64,000 nt of DNA from Rhizomys pruinosus. Lineage: Eukaryota > Chordata > Mammalia > Rodentia > Spalacidae. The notes under the pieces were generated by a model. It was given only the letters and a program-made list of their open reading frames with translations. It was not told where the DNA came from and did not search any database. Shown one piece after another: positions 34,980 through 46,984 of this stretch. The DNA is taken from NCBI GenBank assembly GCA_009823505.1, contig VZQC01000258.1, positions 1,255,675 to 1,319,674 on the forward strand. Direction: 5' to 3'. The translations under genes were made by a program, and so were the position numbers. Position 1 is the first letter of the stretch, and each line of letters starts with the position of its first letter.

Positions 34980-35223
34980 AATGAGTGATTTGGGCCGGAG
35001 AGATTGCTCAGTGGTTAAGAGCACCGACTGCTCTTGCAGAGGACCCGGGTTTGATCCCCAGCACCCACATGGTGGCTGAGAACCGTCTTTAACTCCAGTT
35101 CCAGGGGAATCCGGCACTCTCTTCTGACCTCTGAGGCATTGCATGACATTGGTACACAAACCTACATGCAGACAGTACATTCATCCACATAAAAAATAAA
35201 TTAAAAAAAATAATGAGTGATTT
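34980..35223 (+). mobile_element. B2/B3-type SINE, single-core subfamily
   Basis: Body 34992-35211 with boxes A (TTGCTCAGTGG) and B (GGTTTGATCC). Only one AACTCCAGTTCCAGGGG unit is present. Target-site duplication AATGAGTGATTT at 34980-34991 and 35212-35223. Confidence 0.94.
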
Positions 35224-35224
35224 C

Positions 35225-35410
35225 AATATACTATGTATATTTGTTAGTTTTTGATTTCCTAAATTATTTTTAATACTTTTGTTGATGAATCATGTATTTC
35301 ATTCATTATCTTTCAGTCCAATTTAGACACATTCCCCTCTCCCTGCCCCCATCCCTCCTCTGTTCATGCCTCTGCCATACATGTCTTGCATCTTTCTCTC
35401 AGGCTTTCCA
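35225..35410 (-). mobile_element. L1 3' tail, antisense
   Basis: The minus strand reads GAGAGAAAGATGCAAGACATG, a G-rich stretch, AATGTGTCTAAATTGGACTG and CATCAACAAAAG, matching the L1 copy-1 tail at 14455-14590. It faces the 5' end of the next L1 head to head. Confidence 0.75.
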
Positions 35411-35826
35411 AAGCTTTTTCCTGTAGAGGCTTGTTGTTTTGGGCAGAGTTCAACCATATTGTGGACAGCATAACATCAGCCTGCCCCCATGTGAGACCTA
35501 CCTGCCTTGATGCTTTGTGCACCACCTCCCCTCCCCCAGCCTGTGCAGTCTTGGTATCACCTGGAAAACTCCAACCTTTAGGTTCCAGCACGCAGTATGG
35601 GTGGAGTTAGACTCGTGGACAGCAGACCAACAGGATACAGGTACAGCAAGCCAAAGCAGCAACACAACTCCCCCAGCCCCAACCTGGTGGAGCTGTGGTG
35701 CAGAGGGTCTAGCAGGTGCAATATTAGTTATTATAGTCTGCACAGCCAACATTGAGATGCCAGAATCCAAACAAACAAAGAAACAAATAACAAATCTACA
35801 CATCAAAGACACAAAGAAAAAACAAC

Positions 35827-36838
35827 ATGAGAAAAGCTCATAATAAATCCACACCGAACTCCACCAACCCTTCAGAGGATTCCTACAACAAGATCTCCCT
35901 CGAAGGAAACAAAGACAGGGAACTTACAAGAACAATTATAGACATGGTCAATGAAATCAAAGAATATGAAGAGCAAATCAGAGAACTAAAGGGAGAAAAT
36001 AATAAACTCCAGAAGGAAGTGGAAAAGCTGAAAAGATCCCAGGCCAAAATGAGAAAAGAAACTGACCAATGAAACAATGAGCTACAAGATGAGAATGACA
36101 GGCTCCAGAAGTAACTGGAAATACTAAAGAAATGACAGGATGAAATGAAAAAGGAAATTGAACATTTATCCAATCAACAGGAAAGGATGGGAAAAAGCCT
36201 CAGAACCAGAATGGAAGAAGCAGAAAAAAGAATTATCAGACCCGCAGAATAACAGAGAGCAACTATAATGCTCAAGTAAAGATTATGAAAATTTTTTTAA
36301 AAACACAAGAGTGGAACAACCAGGAAATGTGGGACACTGTGGAAAGACCAAACCTCTGCATCATAGGGATATAGGAAGGAGAAGAATCCCAAGACAACAC
36401 TATTGACCAGATCTTCAACAGGATAATAGAAGAAAATTTTCCCAAACTGAAAAAAAGACAAATCCATACAAATACAAGAAGCACATAGAACACCAAATAG
36501 ACAGGACCAGAAAAGAAATTCCCAGGCTGTATAATAGTAAAAACACTAGATGCTCAAAACAAAGACAAAATACTGAAAGCCACAAGAGAAAAACAACACG
36601 TTACATGTAAGGGGAAATCCATTAGAATCACAGCTGACTTCTCAGTCCAAATGATGAAAACCAGAAGAATGTGGACCAAAGTATTCCCAATTCTAAAGGA
36701 CTTCAGATGCCAACAGAAGAAGAAAGAAAAATCTTTCATGACATAAACAAGATGAAAGAGTACATGTCTAAAACACCAACACTTAAGAAAATCCTCGAAG
36801 CAATCCAAAGAATAGAGGAAAGGAGCAACTATCCCTAA
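35827..36838 (+). pseudogene. L1 ORF1 remnant (third L1)
   Basis: The ATG at 35827 gives MRKAHNKSTPNSTNPSED, then a strong coiled coil (QIRELKGENNKLQKEVEKL). A stop follows at about 36070. The C-terminal RNA-binding half is recognisable to the stop at 36836 but frameshifted; a segment before the IFHDINK-type end is missing compared with copy 1. Non-functional. Confidence 0.88.
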
Positions 36839-37007
36839 GCAATTAATGAGAGAAATTAACAAAAGCATAACAGAGTACATACAAAGCTAGACCAAGAATG
36901 CAAACAAAAAATAAGGTGAAAGGAAGCAACATACATCTCTCAATAATAACCTTAAACATTAATGGTCTAAACTCCCCAATCAAAAGACATAGATTGGGAA
37001 ATGGATT

Positions 37008-37641
37008 AAGAAACAGAATCCTAAGTAACCTACCATAACTATTAGTGCTGCTTAAATACCTATATATCTAATTGCTTGTTCTTCATTAGTAGGATCGAAA
37101 GGTTATTCCTGGACAAACTGTCAGCCCATGAAAGGAAACAGCCAGAATTGACCAGAGTCCAAGTCAACAGCTCCAGAGAGAGTGGACTGTTTTACCTCTC
37201 ATCCACCTTGCCCCTTTTCTAAGCCTAGGGAACAACCTGCGGAAGAGGGGGCGTGGTAGAATGTAAGGGCTGCGATTGGGGTGAATGGTGAAACTACAGC
37301 AATGTAGTCTGGACACTCATTTGATCAACTTGATTGAACAAACAACCTGTCACCCCCCACTGGATGGTGGGGCTGTAGGTGTTTGGGCACAACAGCCTGC
37401 AGATAGGTTTTGCATGAAGGATGCTTGTACTCATGGATTATCACTTATAGCTAAAAATGAAAAAAAAAACTGAGAGAAAGATGCAGGACAGTTATGGCAG
37501 AATGCATGATCTGGGATGGGGTGGGGGTGGGGGGGAGGGAAAGGGAAATAAGCCTGAACTGAATTGGGAAAATGTATGAAATGCACAAAGCATCAATAAA
37601 AACTAATTAAAAAAAATAAATAAAAAAAAAGAAACAGAATC
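37008..37641 (+). mobile_element. 5'-truncated L1 3' UTR inside third L1
   Basis: Body 37021-37628. AAGAAACAGAATC flanks it at 37008-37020 and 37629-37641 (13 bp, perfect). It belongs to the same 3' UTR family as 29513-30158 and begins at nearly the same UTR segment (AAGTAACCTACCATAACTAT). Confidence 0.93.
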
Positions 37642-38343
37642 TTTCTCTATGTTGTCTACAAGAAACCCATTTGACCCTCATGTACAGACACCACCTTAGA
37701 GTAAAAGGATGGAAAAAAATATGTTCCAAACAAATGGTACCAAGAAAAAAGCAGGAGTGGCTATTCTAATATCAGACAAAATAGATCTCAAAGTAAAATT
37801 AATCAGAAGAGACAAAAAGGTCCATTGCATCCTTGTCAAAAGAACAATTAACCATGAAGACTTCGCAATCCTAAATGTCTATGCACCAAACTCTGGTGCA
37901 CCTAACTTTATAAACACTCCTCTGCAGGACCTCAGGACACAGATTAATCCTAGCACACTAATAGTGGGGAACTTCAACACCCCACTAAGCCCTTGGCTAG
38001 ATCAACTGGACAAAATAAACAGAGAGACATTGGAACTGAACAATACAATACACCAAATGGACCTCACAGACATGTAGAGAATATTTTACCCAAACACCAG
38101 AAACTATACTTTCTACTCAGTACCCCATGGAACATTCTCCAAAATCAATCACATACTGGGACACAAAAGAAATGTTTACAAATACAAAAGGATTGAAATT
38201 ATTCCATGCATTCTATCAGACCACAGTTCAGTAATGCTCAATATGAGCACCAGGATAAGCCCTACTAGCTACAAGAACACATGGAGACTAAACAACGCAA
38301 TCCTGAATAATAAATGGGTCAGGGAAGAAATAAAGACTGAAAT

Positions 38344-38792
38344 AAAAGTATTCATGGGTGGAACACAAGGGCAGAACTGATCGTGGTTTGGGCTTGCCAA
38401 GGAGGAGACTTCAAACATGACATCTTTCAGCCTAATTAAAAAAAATAAATCATAAGCTTAAGATGCTAAAGCCTATGATATATATGAATTCATATGTGCA
38501 TATTTTGGAGTGTGCATATTGGAAGGAATAACAACAACAACAACAACAACAACAGAAAGACTGCATCAAAGAACTGACTGAAATGGTGAATTTCTGCTCG
38601 AAACAGTAAACTTCTGCATCAAGAATTTTGAGAGACTGAGAAAAAGATGAAAAACATGTTTGGCAGAATGCATGAGCTCTGGTGGGGTGGGGGTGGCAGG
38701 GAGGGGGGCACGGACCTAGATTTGATTTGTAATTTTGTATGAAATGCACAGAGCTTCAATAAAACATTGGCTTTGAAAAAAAGTATTCATGG
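38344..38792 (+). mobile_element. 5'-truncated L1 3' UTR of a second type inside third L1
   Basis: Body 38358-38778, with an AAC microsatellite at 38529-38554, a polypurine tract near 38680-38710 and GCTTCAATAAAAC at the end. AAAAGTATTCATGG at 38344-38357 and 38779-38792 is a perfect 14-bp target duplication. The UTR type differs from 37021-37628 and resembles 49365-49700. Confidence 0.93.
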
Positions 38793-39161
38793 AACTGAAG
38801 GAAAAAGACAATACAACACAACAAAACCTATGGGATACTTTAAAATCTGTCTTAAGAGGGAAATTTATAGCCAAAAGTGCCCACATTAAAAAAAAAACAG
38901 AATGGGAACAAATAAACCATCTGACACTGCACCTAAAAAAACACTTGAGAGAAAACAACAAATGAACCCTAAACCCAACAGACAGGAAGAAATAACAAAA
39001 ATCAGAGCAATAGAAACAAAGAAAACAATAAACAGAATCAAAGATTCCAAAAGCTGGTTCTTTGAAAGGACAAACAAGATAGATAAACCTCTAGCCCAGT
39101 TAACCAAAAGAGAGAAAGAGCAACTCCAAATCTACATAATTAGAGATGAAAAGGGAAACAC

Positions 39162-39401
39162 TGGGGCTGGAGAGATAGCTTAGAGGGTAAGAGCACCCAA
39201 CTGTTCTTGCAGAGGACCTGGGTTCCATTCCCAGCAACCACATGGCAGCTAAGAACCATCTTTAAGCAGGGCATGGTGGCACATAACTTTAATCCTAGCA
39301 CTTGGGAGGTAGAGGCAGGTGGATCTCTGTAAGTTCAACCTCATCTACAGAGTGAGTTCCAGTCCAGCTGGGGCAATAGGGGACCCTGTCTCAAAAAAAA
39401 N
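39162..39401 (+). mobile_element. Chimeric B2-B1 SINE, cut at assembly joint
   Basis: 39162-39265 is the 5' part of a B2/B3-type SINE (head, box A, box B as GGTTCCATTCC) ending at CCATCTTTAA. It switches at once to a complete B1 (GCAGGGCATGGTGGCAC ... CCTGTCTCAAAAAAAA). The same junction occurs at 51182. The A-tail runs into an N, so a target duplication cannot be checked here. Confidence 0.85.
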
Positions 39402-39402
39402 G
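39402..39402. other. Single ambiguous base (N) at duplication joint
   Basis: Marks the end of the first copy and start of the second copy of the ~6.5-kb block. Probable unresolved assembly join. Confidence 0.9.
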
Positions 39403-41140
39403 GGCAAGTTCTCCACTGGAGGTTTAGTCAGCCTATCTAGAGTCACTCTCTTAAAGAAAGTCAATTTTCCCTCATCAGCAGTAATCAGCTGCCAATAGCT
39501 CTTCAGGCTAAGGCTAGAGACTCAGCCAATTTCCCCATCTTTATATCCATTTCCCCAGTTCTATGCTGGGTTTTTTGCCTGACGGAGTTTGCTGGCTTTG
39601 TGTTTGATGTCCCCATTTCTTAAGTGTCATATGAGCAAGTTTCAGAACCCTGAAAGACAGTTTCCTTAAGATCATGTACCCACTCTGGCTTTACAATAGT
39701 TCCGTTCCCTCTTCTGCCAATGTCCCTGAGCCTATTGAGTGGAAGAGGTTACTAGAGGAGTCCTGACCAGGACATGACTCTGTAGTCCCTTATTCTCTAT
39801 ACTTTCACCAATTGTGGCTTTCTGTGAGCATTGCACACAGTTTGCATGAAGAAGCCTCATGGTGAGAACTTGGGATGCATTAGTATTCTCTCTACCCCCT
39901 GTTCCAATATTTTCTGTGTGAACCTTAGATGTAGAGATTCCACTCTAGATATGTCACTTAGGCTGAGCATCTCAATGACACTTATTCTCTGTGTGTGACC
40001 AGCTGTAGAAGTCTGTAATAGTCTCCCTCTGTTGAGAAAAGAAGCTTCTTTAATGAATGGTAAATAATATACTTATACTTGCCTGTAAATATAATGCCAT
40101 ATTTTGCATTACAGTAGAAAAATACATTTTTCTAAGGTTATGACAGGTGCTGTTTGCTCTAAGATCTATGAGACTCTCCAGCCCTGAGTATATTCTATAT
40201 TTACCGTACCACACATGTGTTCCTTCCCTGAGAGGGTTTAAGTACAAACAGATAGCTGTTGATTATCCCAAGTTAAAAGTGTCATTATTGCACCAGTAGA
40301 GATTATTGGTGTTTGTGACAGTCATTGCTGTGGTTATTGGGGTTTACAATCCGGGGTTGTAACATTGATTGATTTTTCTTCTTTAGCAGCTTATAAAATA
40401 TCCTCTAGAAAATGAGAGCTAGCTCTTCAGGGAGGAGGCTTCCAGATCGTTCTATCTCCATTGCTCCAAGACCTTGCCCAAATTATGGACCTCCTTCAAC
40501 ATAGGATCTTACCTTCAAGTTCTGGGGATAATCAATGGTTGTGGAATAGCCTGTGTATTTGGGAGTTTCTTGGACTACCCCAACCAACAACAAAAGGAGG
40601 TTTTTTTCTATCTGGCACTGTGTCTTCTTCGTAATCTATAGCCTTCAGGTGTACATATGTACGCATGTTCAATATTTTATTGTATGTGTATATTTTCAGT
40701 AGGTTTTGGATCTAGTACATTTCCCTCTGGTTTTTCACATCATTTAAGCTTATCCTCCTCTCTTCCCTCCTCACCAGTGGATAAAGTGATCCCCATTTTC
40801 CCCCTTGATAATACCTATTCCCCATATCCCCCTTCTCTTGAGCTCCTGTATGTCCTTCCCTCTTCCCTTCCCCGTTGAATACCCCCATTTTACCCATTCC
40901 CCTTGGTAACATCTGTTTGCTACTATCTCCCACTCTTGGGGTCTTCTTCCCTTTACTTCCCCAATGATCCTTTTCCATTTTCCTGGTCCTGCTTTACATC
41001 CGATATACTCATATGTAAGGGATTAGAGCCAAGAGCTGCAAATGAGAAGGAATATGTCTCTTGTTTTTCTAAGTCTGGTTTTTCACTTGTATAACATTTT
41101 CTAGTTCCTTGCAAATTTTATCTTTCTTTTTTTAGCATTT
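39403..41140 (-). mobile_element. L1 3' UTR, antisense (second copy)
   Basis: Counterpart of about 32645-34395. Confidence 0.7.
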
Positions 41141-41734
41141 TTCATAGATACTTTATGTAATCCTATAGCAACCTTCAGGATTAGGCAGAAATGTATTATT
41201 TTTCTGTCAATATTAATGATTTTAAGTGTTCTTATCACAAATAAGTACATAAAGCAATGCATATGCTAATAGCTTGATATAGCCATTCCATAACATGTTC
41301 ATATTTTAAAATATCATGCTCTATAGTATAATACATACAAAACCTTTAATTTAAAAAATCATTTTGATATGAATAACTGGAAAAAAATTAAATTTAAAAT
41401 GCTATTTTCCACTTTTCTGAAGTCATCATTTTTATAACATACCTTCTTAATAGGTTTTCTGAACTTATTTTTCAAATTCATTATATCACAATACTATTCT
41501 AAGTATTTTAAGCCAGTTTCAATGACTTTTTAAGTTTAAAAATATTGTTTAGACTTTATGTGGTTCCCCTAAGCTGCATTATACATCTTGTATTATCACC
41601 GTATGCACTTCTAAGGGACGTGTAAGACTCTCTTCTGGAACTTGACTAATATAGTCACCAAATTTTATCAGTTAAATCAACAGATATCAAGACAGAAGGT
41701 ATACTTTAAGTATCAAAAGAATGAGTGATTTGGG
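41141..41734. other. AT-rich unassigned DNA (second copy)
   Basis: Counterpart of 34396-34979, nothing recognisable. Confidence 0.4.
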
Positions 41735-41953
41735 CCGAGGAAGAGATTGCTCAGTGGTTAAGGCACCGACTGCTCTTGCAGAGGAACCCGGGTTTGATCC
41801 CCAGCACCCACATGGTGGATGAGAACCGTCTTTAACTCCAGTTCCAGGGGAATCCGCCACTCTCTTCTGACCTTCTGAGGCATTGCATGACATGGTCACA
41901 AACCACATGCAGACAGTACATTCTCCACCTTAAAAAATAAATAAAAAAAATAA
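41735..41953 (+). mobile_element. B2/B3-type SINE (second copy)
   Basis: Counterpart of 34992-35211, with small indels in and near both promoter boxes. Confidence 0.88.
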
Positions 41954-41964
41954 TGATGTGGTTT

Positions 41965-42135
41965 CAATATACTATGTATTATTTGTTAGTTTTTATTCTA
42001 AATTATTTTTATACTTTTGTTGATGAATCATGTATTTCATTCATTATCTTTCAGTCCAATTTAGACACATTCCCCTCTCCCTGCCCCCATCCCTCCTCTG
42101 TCATGCCTCTGCCATACATGTCTTGCATCTTTCTC
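41965..42135 (-). mobile_element. L1 3' tail, antisense (second copy)
   Basis: Counterpart of 35225-35410. Confidence 0.7.
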
Positions 42136-43751
42136 TCAGGCTTTCCAAAGCTTTTTCTGTAGAGGCTTGTTGTTTTGGGCAGAGTTCAACCATATTGTGG
42201 ACAGCATAACATCAGCCTGCCCCCATGTGAGCCTACCTGCCTTGATGCTTTGTGCACCACCTCCCCTCCCCCAGCCTGTGCAGTCTTGGTATCACCTGGA
42301 AAACTCCAACCTTTAGGTTCCAGCACGCAGTATGGGTGGAGTTAGACTCGTGGACAGCAGACCAACAGGATACAGGTACAGCAAGCCAAAGCAAGCAACA
42401 CAACTCCCCCAGCCCCAACCTGGTGGAGCTGTGGTGCAGAGGGTCTAGCAGGTGCAATATTAGTTATTATAGTCTGCACAGCCAACATTGAGATGCCAGA
42501 ATCCAAACAACAAAGAAACAAATAACAAACAATCCACATCAAAGACACAAAGAAAAAAACAACATGAGAAAAGCTCCATTAATAATCCCACACCGAACTC
42601 CACCAACCCTTCAGAGGATTCCTACAACAAGATCTCCCTCGAAGGAAACAAAGACAGGAACTTACAAGAACAATTATAGACATATTCAATGAAATCAAAG
42701 AATATGAAGAGCAAATCAGAGAACTAAAGGGAGAAAATAATAAACTCCAGAAGGAAGTGGAAAAGCTTAAAAGATCCCAGGCCAAAATGAGAAAGAACTG
42801 ACCAATGAAACAATGAGCTTACAAGATGAGAATGACAGGCTCCAGAAGTAACTTGAAATACTAAAGAAATGACAGGATGAAATGAAAAAGGAATTGAACA
42901 TTTATCCAATCAACAGGAAGATGGGAAAAAGCCTCAGAAACCAGAATGGAAGAAGCGAGAAGAAAAAGAAAAAAGAATTATCAGACCGCAGCAGAATAAC
43001 AGAGAGCAACTATAATGCTCAAGTAAAGATTATGAAAATTTTTTTAAAAACACAAGAGTGGAACAACCAGGAAATGTGGGACACTGTGGGAAGACCAAAA
43101 CTCCTGCATCATAGGATAGAAGGAGAAGAATCCCAAGCACAACCTATTGACCAATCTTCACAGGATATAGAAGAAAATTTTCCCAAACTGAAAAAAAGAC
43201 AAATCCCACAAATACAAGAAGCACATAGAACACCAAATAGACAGGACCAGAAAGAAATTCCCAGGCTGTATAATAGTAAAACACTAGATGCTCAAAACAA
43301 AGACAAAATACTGAAAGCCACAAGAGAAAAACAACCACTTACATGTAAGGGGGAAATCCATTAGATCACAGCGATGCTCTCGTCCAAATGATGAAAACCA
43401 GAGAATGTGGACCAAAGGTTCCCAATTCTAAGGACTTCAGATTCCACAGAAGAAGAAAGAAAAATCTTTCATGACATAAACAAGATGAAAGAGTACATGT
43501 CTAAAACACCAACACTTGAAAATCCTCGAAGCAATCCAAAGAATAGAGGAAAGGAGCAACTATCCCTAAGCAATTAATGAGAGAAATTAACAAAGCATAA
43601 CAGAGTACATACAAAGCTAGACCAAGAATGCAAACAAAAAAATAAGGTAAAGGAAGCAACATACATCTCTCAATAATAAACCTTAAACATTAATGGTCTA
43701 AACTCCCCAATCAAAAGACATAGATTGGGCATGGATTAAGAAACCAGAATC

Positions 43752-44352
43752 CTAAGTAACCTACCAAAACTATTAGTGCTGCTTAAATACCTATATATCT
43801 AATTGCTTGTTCTTCATTAGTAGGATCGAAAGGTTATTCCTGGACAAACTGTCACGCCCATGAAAGGAAACAGCAAGAATTGACCAGAGTCCAAGTCAAC
43901 AGCTCCAGAGAGAGTGGCTGTTTTCCTCTCCACCCTTGCCCCTTTTCTAAGCCTAGGGAACAACCTCGGAAGAGGGGGCGTGGTAGAATGTAAGGGCTGC
44001 GATTGGGGTGAATGGTGTGAAACTACAGCAATGTAGTCTGGACACTCATTTGATCAACTTGATGAACAAACAACCTGTCACCCCCCACTGGATGGTGGGA
44101 CTGTAGTGGTTTGGGCACAAACGCCTGCAGATAGGTTTTGCATGAAGGATACTTGTACTCATGGATTATCACTTATGCTAAATGAAAAAAAAAACTGAGA
44201 GAAAGATGCAGGACAGTTATGGCAGAATGCCTGATCTGGATGGGGTGGGGGTGGGGGGGGAGAAAGGGAAAAATAAGCCTGAACTGAATTGGAAAAATGT
44301 ATGAAATCACAAAGGCATCAATAAAACTAATTAAAAAAAATAAATAAAAAAA
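43752..44352 (+). mobile_element. Nested L1 3' UTR (second copy)
   Basis: Counterpart of 37021-37628, at the same target position. Confidence 0.88.
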
Positions 44353-45063
44353 AAGAAACAGAATCTTTTTTTGTCTACAGAAACCCATTTACCCTCATGT
44401 ACAGACACCACCTTAGATAAAGGATGGAAAAAAATATGTTCCAAACAAATGGTACCAAGAAAAAAGGGGTGGCTATTCTAATATCAGACAAAATAGAATC
44501 TCAAAGTATAAAATTAATCAGAAGAGACAAAAAGGTCCCTTGCATCCTGTATAAAGAAAAAAATTAACCATGAAGACTTCGCAATCCTAAATGTCTATGC
44601 ACAAACTCTGGTGCACCTAACTTTATAAACACTCTGCAGGACCTCAGGACACAGATTAATCCCAGCACACTTAATAGTGGGGAACTTCAATACACCCCAC
44701 TAAGCCCTTGGACTAGATCAACTGGACAAAATAAACAGAGAGACATGGAACTGAACAAACAATACACCAAATGCCCTACACGACATTAAGAATATTTTAC
44801 CCAAACACCAGAAACTATACTTTCTACTCAGTAACCCATGGAACATTCTCCAAAATCAATCACATACTGGGACACAAAGAAAGTTACAAATACAAAAGGA
44901 TTGAAATTATTCCATGCATTCTATCAGACCACCGTTCAGTTATGCTCAATATGAGCACCAGGATAAGCCCCCTAAGCTACAGAACACATGGAGACTAAAC
45001 AACGCAATCCTGAATAATAAATGGGTCAGGGAAGAAATAAAGACTGAAAAAAAGTATTCATGG

Positions 45064-45478
45064 GTGGAACACAAGGGCAGAACTGATCGTGGTTTGGGCT
45101 TCAAGGAGGAGACTTCAACATTGACATCTTTCAGCTAATTATAAAAAAATAAATCATAAGCTAAGATGGTAAACCTATGATATATTTATTATATGTGCAT
45201 ATTTTGGAGTGTGCATATTGGAAGGAATAACACAACACAACAACAACAACAGAAAGACTGCACAAAAGAAGACTGCTGAAATGGTGAATTTCTGTCAAAC
45301 AGTAAACTTCTGCTATAGCAACTTCTCATGAGATGAGAAAAGATGAAAAACATGTTTGGCAGAATGCAGAGCCGGGTGGGGTGGGGGGGGGCAGGGAGGG
45401 GGGCACGGACCTAGATTTGATTTGTAATTTTTGTATGAAATGCACAGACAGAGCTTAAAAAACATTGGGCTTGAAAAA
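45064..45478 (+). mobile_element. Nested L1 3' UTR, second type (second copy)
   Basis: Counterpart of 38358-38778, at the same target position, with a shortened AAC repeat. Confidence 0.88.
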
Positions 45479-45805
45479 AAGTATCATGGAACTGAAGGAC
45501 AAAGACAATACAACACAACAAAACCTTTGGGATACTTTAAAACTGTCTTAAGAGGGAAATTTATAGCCAAAAGCCACATTAAAAAAAAAAACAGAATGGG
45601 AACAAATAACACTGGAAGCAAAAAAAACATTGAGAGAAAACAAAAAATGAACCCTTAAACCCAAACAGACAGGAAGAAATAACAAAAATCAGAGCAGAAA
45701 TCCATGAAAATGAAACAAACAGAAAACAATAACAGAATCAATGAATCCAAAAGCTGGTGTTTTGAGAAAGATAAACAACAAATAAGAACAGGGCTCAGGT
45801 TGAAC

Positions 45806-45808
<3 letters not shown>

Positions 45809-45838
<30 letters not shown>
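45809..45838. repeat. Long A homopolymer
   Basis: About 30 A in L1 coding sequence where the first copy has none. Probable sequencing or assembly artefact. Confidence 0.8.
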
Positions 45839-45839
<1 letters not shown>

Positions 45840-46080
45840 AAGAGCACCAATCAATAGTATTCATGATGAAAGGGGAAACATCACAATAGACAAAGAAAGA
45901 CCAGACAATCATACAGGCATACTCAAAAACCTATAATCCACTAAATGTAAACCTAGAGAAATGGATGAATATCTGAAATCCTGGGAATCACAAAAGTTAA
46001 CCAAAAAGAGACTGACAGTTTAACAGACCCATAATTTGAGGGAAATTGAAGATGTAATAAAAAACCTCCTACCTAAAAAA

Positions 46081-46345
46081 AATTATCTTTCTTTACCAAT
46101 AAATAGAACTCACTCCATTATGTAAAATATTTATATCATCTATTCATCATTTAGGTGAAATTAGGTTGTTTCCATTTTTAACTATTGTGAAAAGAGCAGC
46201 AACAAAAATGGATGGGCAAATATCCCTACTATAGGATGGGTCGTTTGGGTATATGCCAGATAGTAGTGTAACTGGATCATATGGTAGATACATTTTCAGT
46301 TCTCTAAGAGTTCTCCACACTGCTTTTCATAGCAGTTACATGTAC
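46081..46345 (-). mobile_element. L1 ORF2 C-terminal fragment, antisense
   Basis: The sense of the block GGTATATGCCAGATAGTAGTG followed by AACTGGATCATATGGTAG is the familiar antisense L1 ORF2 pattern. Short and diverged. Confidence 0.75.
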
Positions 46346-46427
46346 TCTTATCAGCAGTTACATACAGATAAAATGTTCATATGCTTACTAAATTCATTCA
46401 TGATTTAATTAATTTAATAGATGAGCG

Positions 46428-46641
46428 GAAGTGGATAAAAAACCCCAACACTACCAGAGGAACTATTGGACACTAATAGCTGTTGAGAAGGGGGCGAGTC
46501 ACTCTCTTTTAAAATACTTACTCTTGGTTAGTACCCAGCTTCCACTGATGTGATTATACATGAAGTACATTTTTTTGGGGAATCCAAAATTGAATGTACA
46601 GGTCATACACACACAATATATATATATATATATTATATGTC

Positions 46642-46674
<33 letters not shown>

Positions 46675-46745
46675 TTCAGTACATGAAATTGGGAGAAAGA
46701 TAATAAAAAGGACACAGGAGAGGAGAACTAAATGGAATCAAAATA
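46428..46745 (+). mobile_element. L1 3' UTR, Lx-like, with (TA)n
   Basis: CACTAATAGCTGTTGAGAAGGG and GCGAGTCACTCTC resemble the Lx-like UTR at 539-1276. A TA-rich microsatellite (about 46613-46672) interrupts it. Confidence 0.5.
46613..46672. repeat. (TA)n microsatellite
   Basis: TA repeats with CTAT and GTAT interruptions. Confidence 0.9.
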
Positions 46746-46872
46746 TATAAAATTTTCAAAATTTCAACTTATAAAAGAAAACATTAAAAATATGAAAGAA
46801 TTTTTTTAATTGAAAGATTTACCAAGAAAGTGCACACAAATTAAATATCTAATATTCCTCAATATATGATCA

Positions 46873-46966
46873 CTTTTTTGAGACAAGGTCTTGCTGTATC
46901 CCCACCTAGCCTAGAATTCACTATGTAGACCAGTCTGGCCATGATCCCACAGAAATCTAATCACGT
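46873..46966 (-). mobile_element. B1 fragment
   Basis: TTTTTTGAGACAAGGTCTTG and ATGTAGACCAGTCTGGCCATG read as the 3' two-thirds of a B1 on the minus strand. The 5' part is lost. Confidence 0.82.
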
Positions 46967-46984
46967 TATCAGCCTACATAGAAT

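Larger units (their letters stand above)
32645..39161. repeat. Upstream copy of a ~6.5-kb tandem duplication
   Basis: The interval is repeated in the same orientation at 39403 to about 45865: antisense L1 tail, unassigned DNA, B2, head-to-head L1 tail, L1 (+) with both nested L1 tails. The nested insertions sit at the same points in both copies, so the duplication (or assembly error) happened after them. Confidence 0.85.
35450..39161 (+). mobile_element. Third L1: 5' UTR, ORF1 and ORF2 5' half
   Basis: 5' UTR about 35450-35826, ORF1 35827-36838, ORF2 from ATG 36898. Two younger truncated L1 tails sit inside (37021-37628 and 38358-38778). The element is cut at 39161 by a chimeric SINE and then by the duplication joint. 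It is closely related to copy 1 and less decayed, but has stops in both frames. The 5' start is approximate. Confidence 0.88.
36898..39161 (+). pseudogene. L1 ORF2 endonuclease remnant (third L1)
   Basis: Starts MQTKNKVKGSNIHLSIITLN. The endonuclease is open in part at 37709-38077, containing LNVYAPNSGAPNF and LIVGNFNTP, where the usual catalytic GDFN reads GNFN. The later SDHSS motif is intact. The linker (38902-39183) is open up to the SINE. Interrupted by two L1 tails, so inactive. Confidence 0.88.
39403..45865. repeat. Downstream copy of the ~6.5-kb duplication
   Basis: Same order as 32645-39161 with scattered one-base indels, most of them missing bases. It lacks the chimeric SINE: at about 45865 the L1 linker continues uninterrupted, unlike the first copy. 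A ~30-base A-run at 45809-45838 is absent from the first copy. Confidence 0.85.
42170..46080 (+). mobile_element. Third L1 (second copy) and its ORF2 continuation
   Basis: 5' UTR, ORF1 (coiled coil near 42690-42780, C-terminal half 43000-43570), ORF2 start near 43640, two nested L1 tails, then ORF2 linker to about 46080 (GATGAATATCTGAAATCCTGG matches copy 1 at 11680). It continues further into ORF2 than the first copy and then stops against an antisense L1. Confidence 0.85.
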
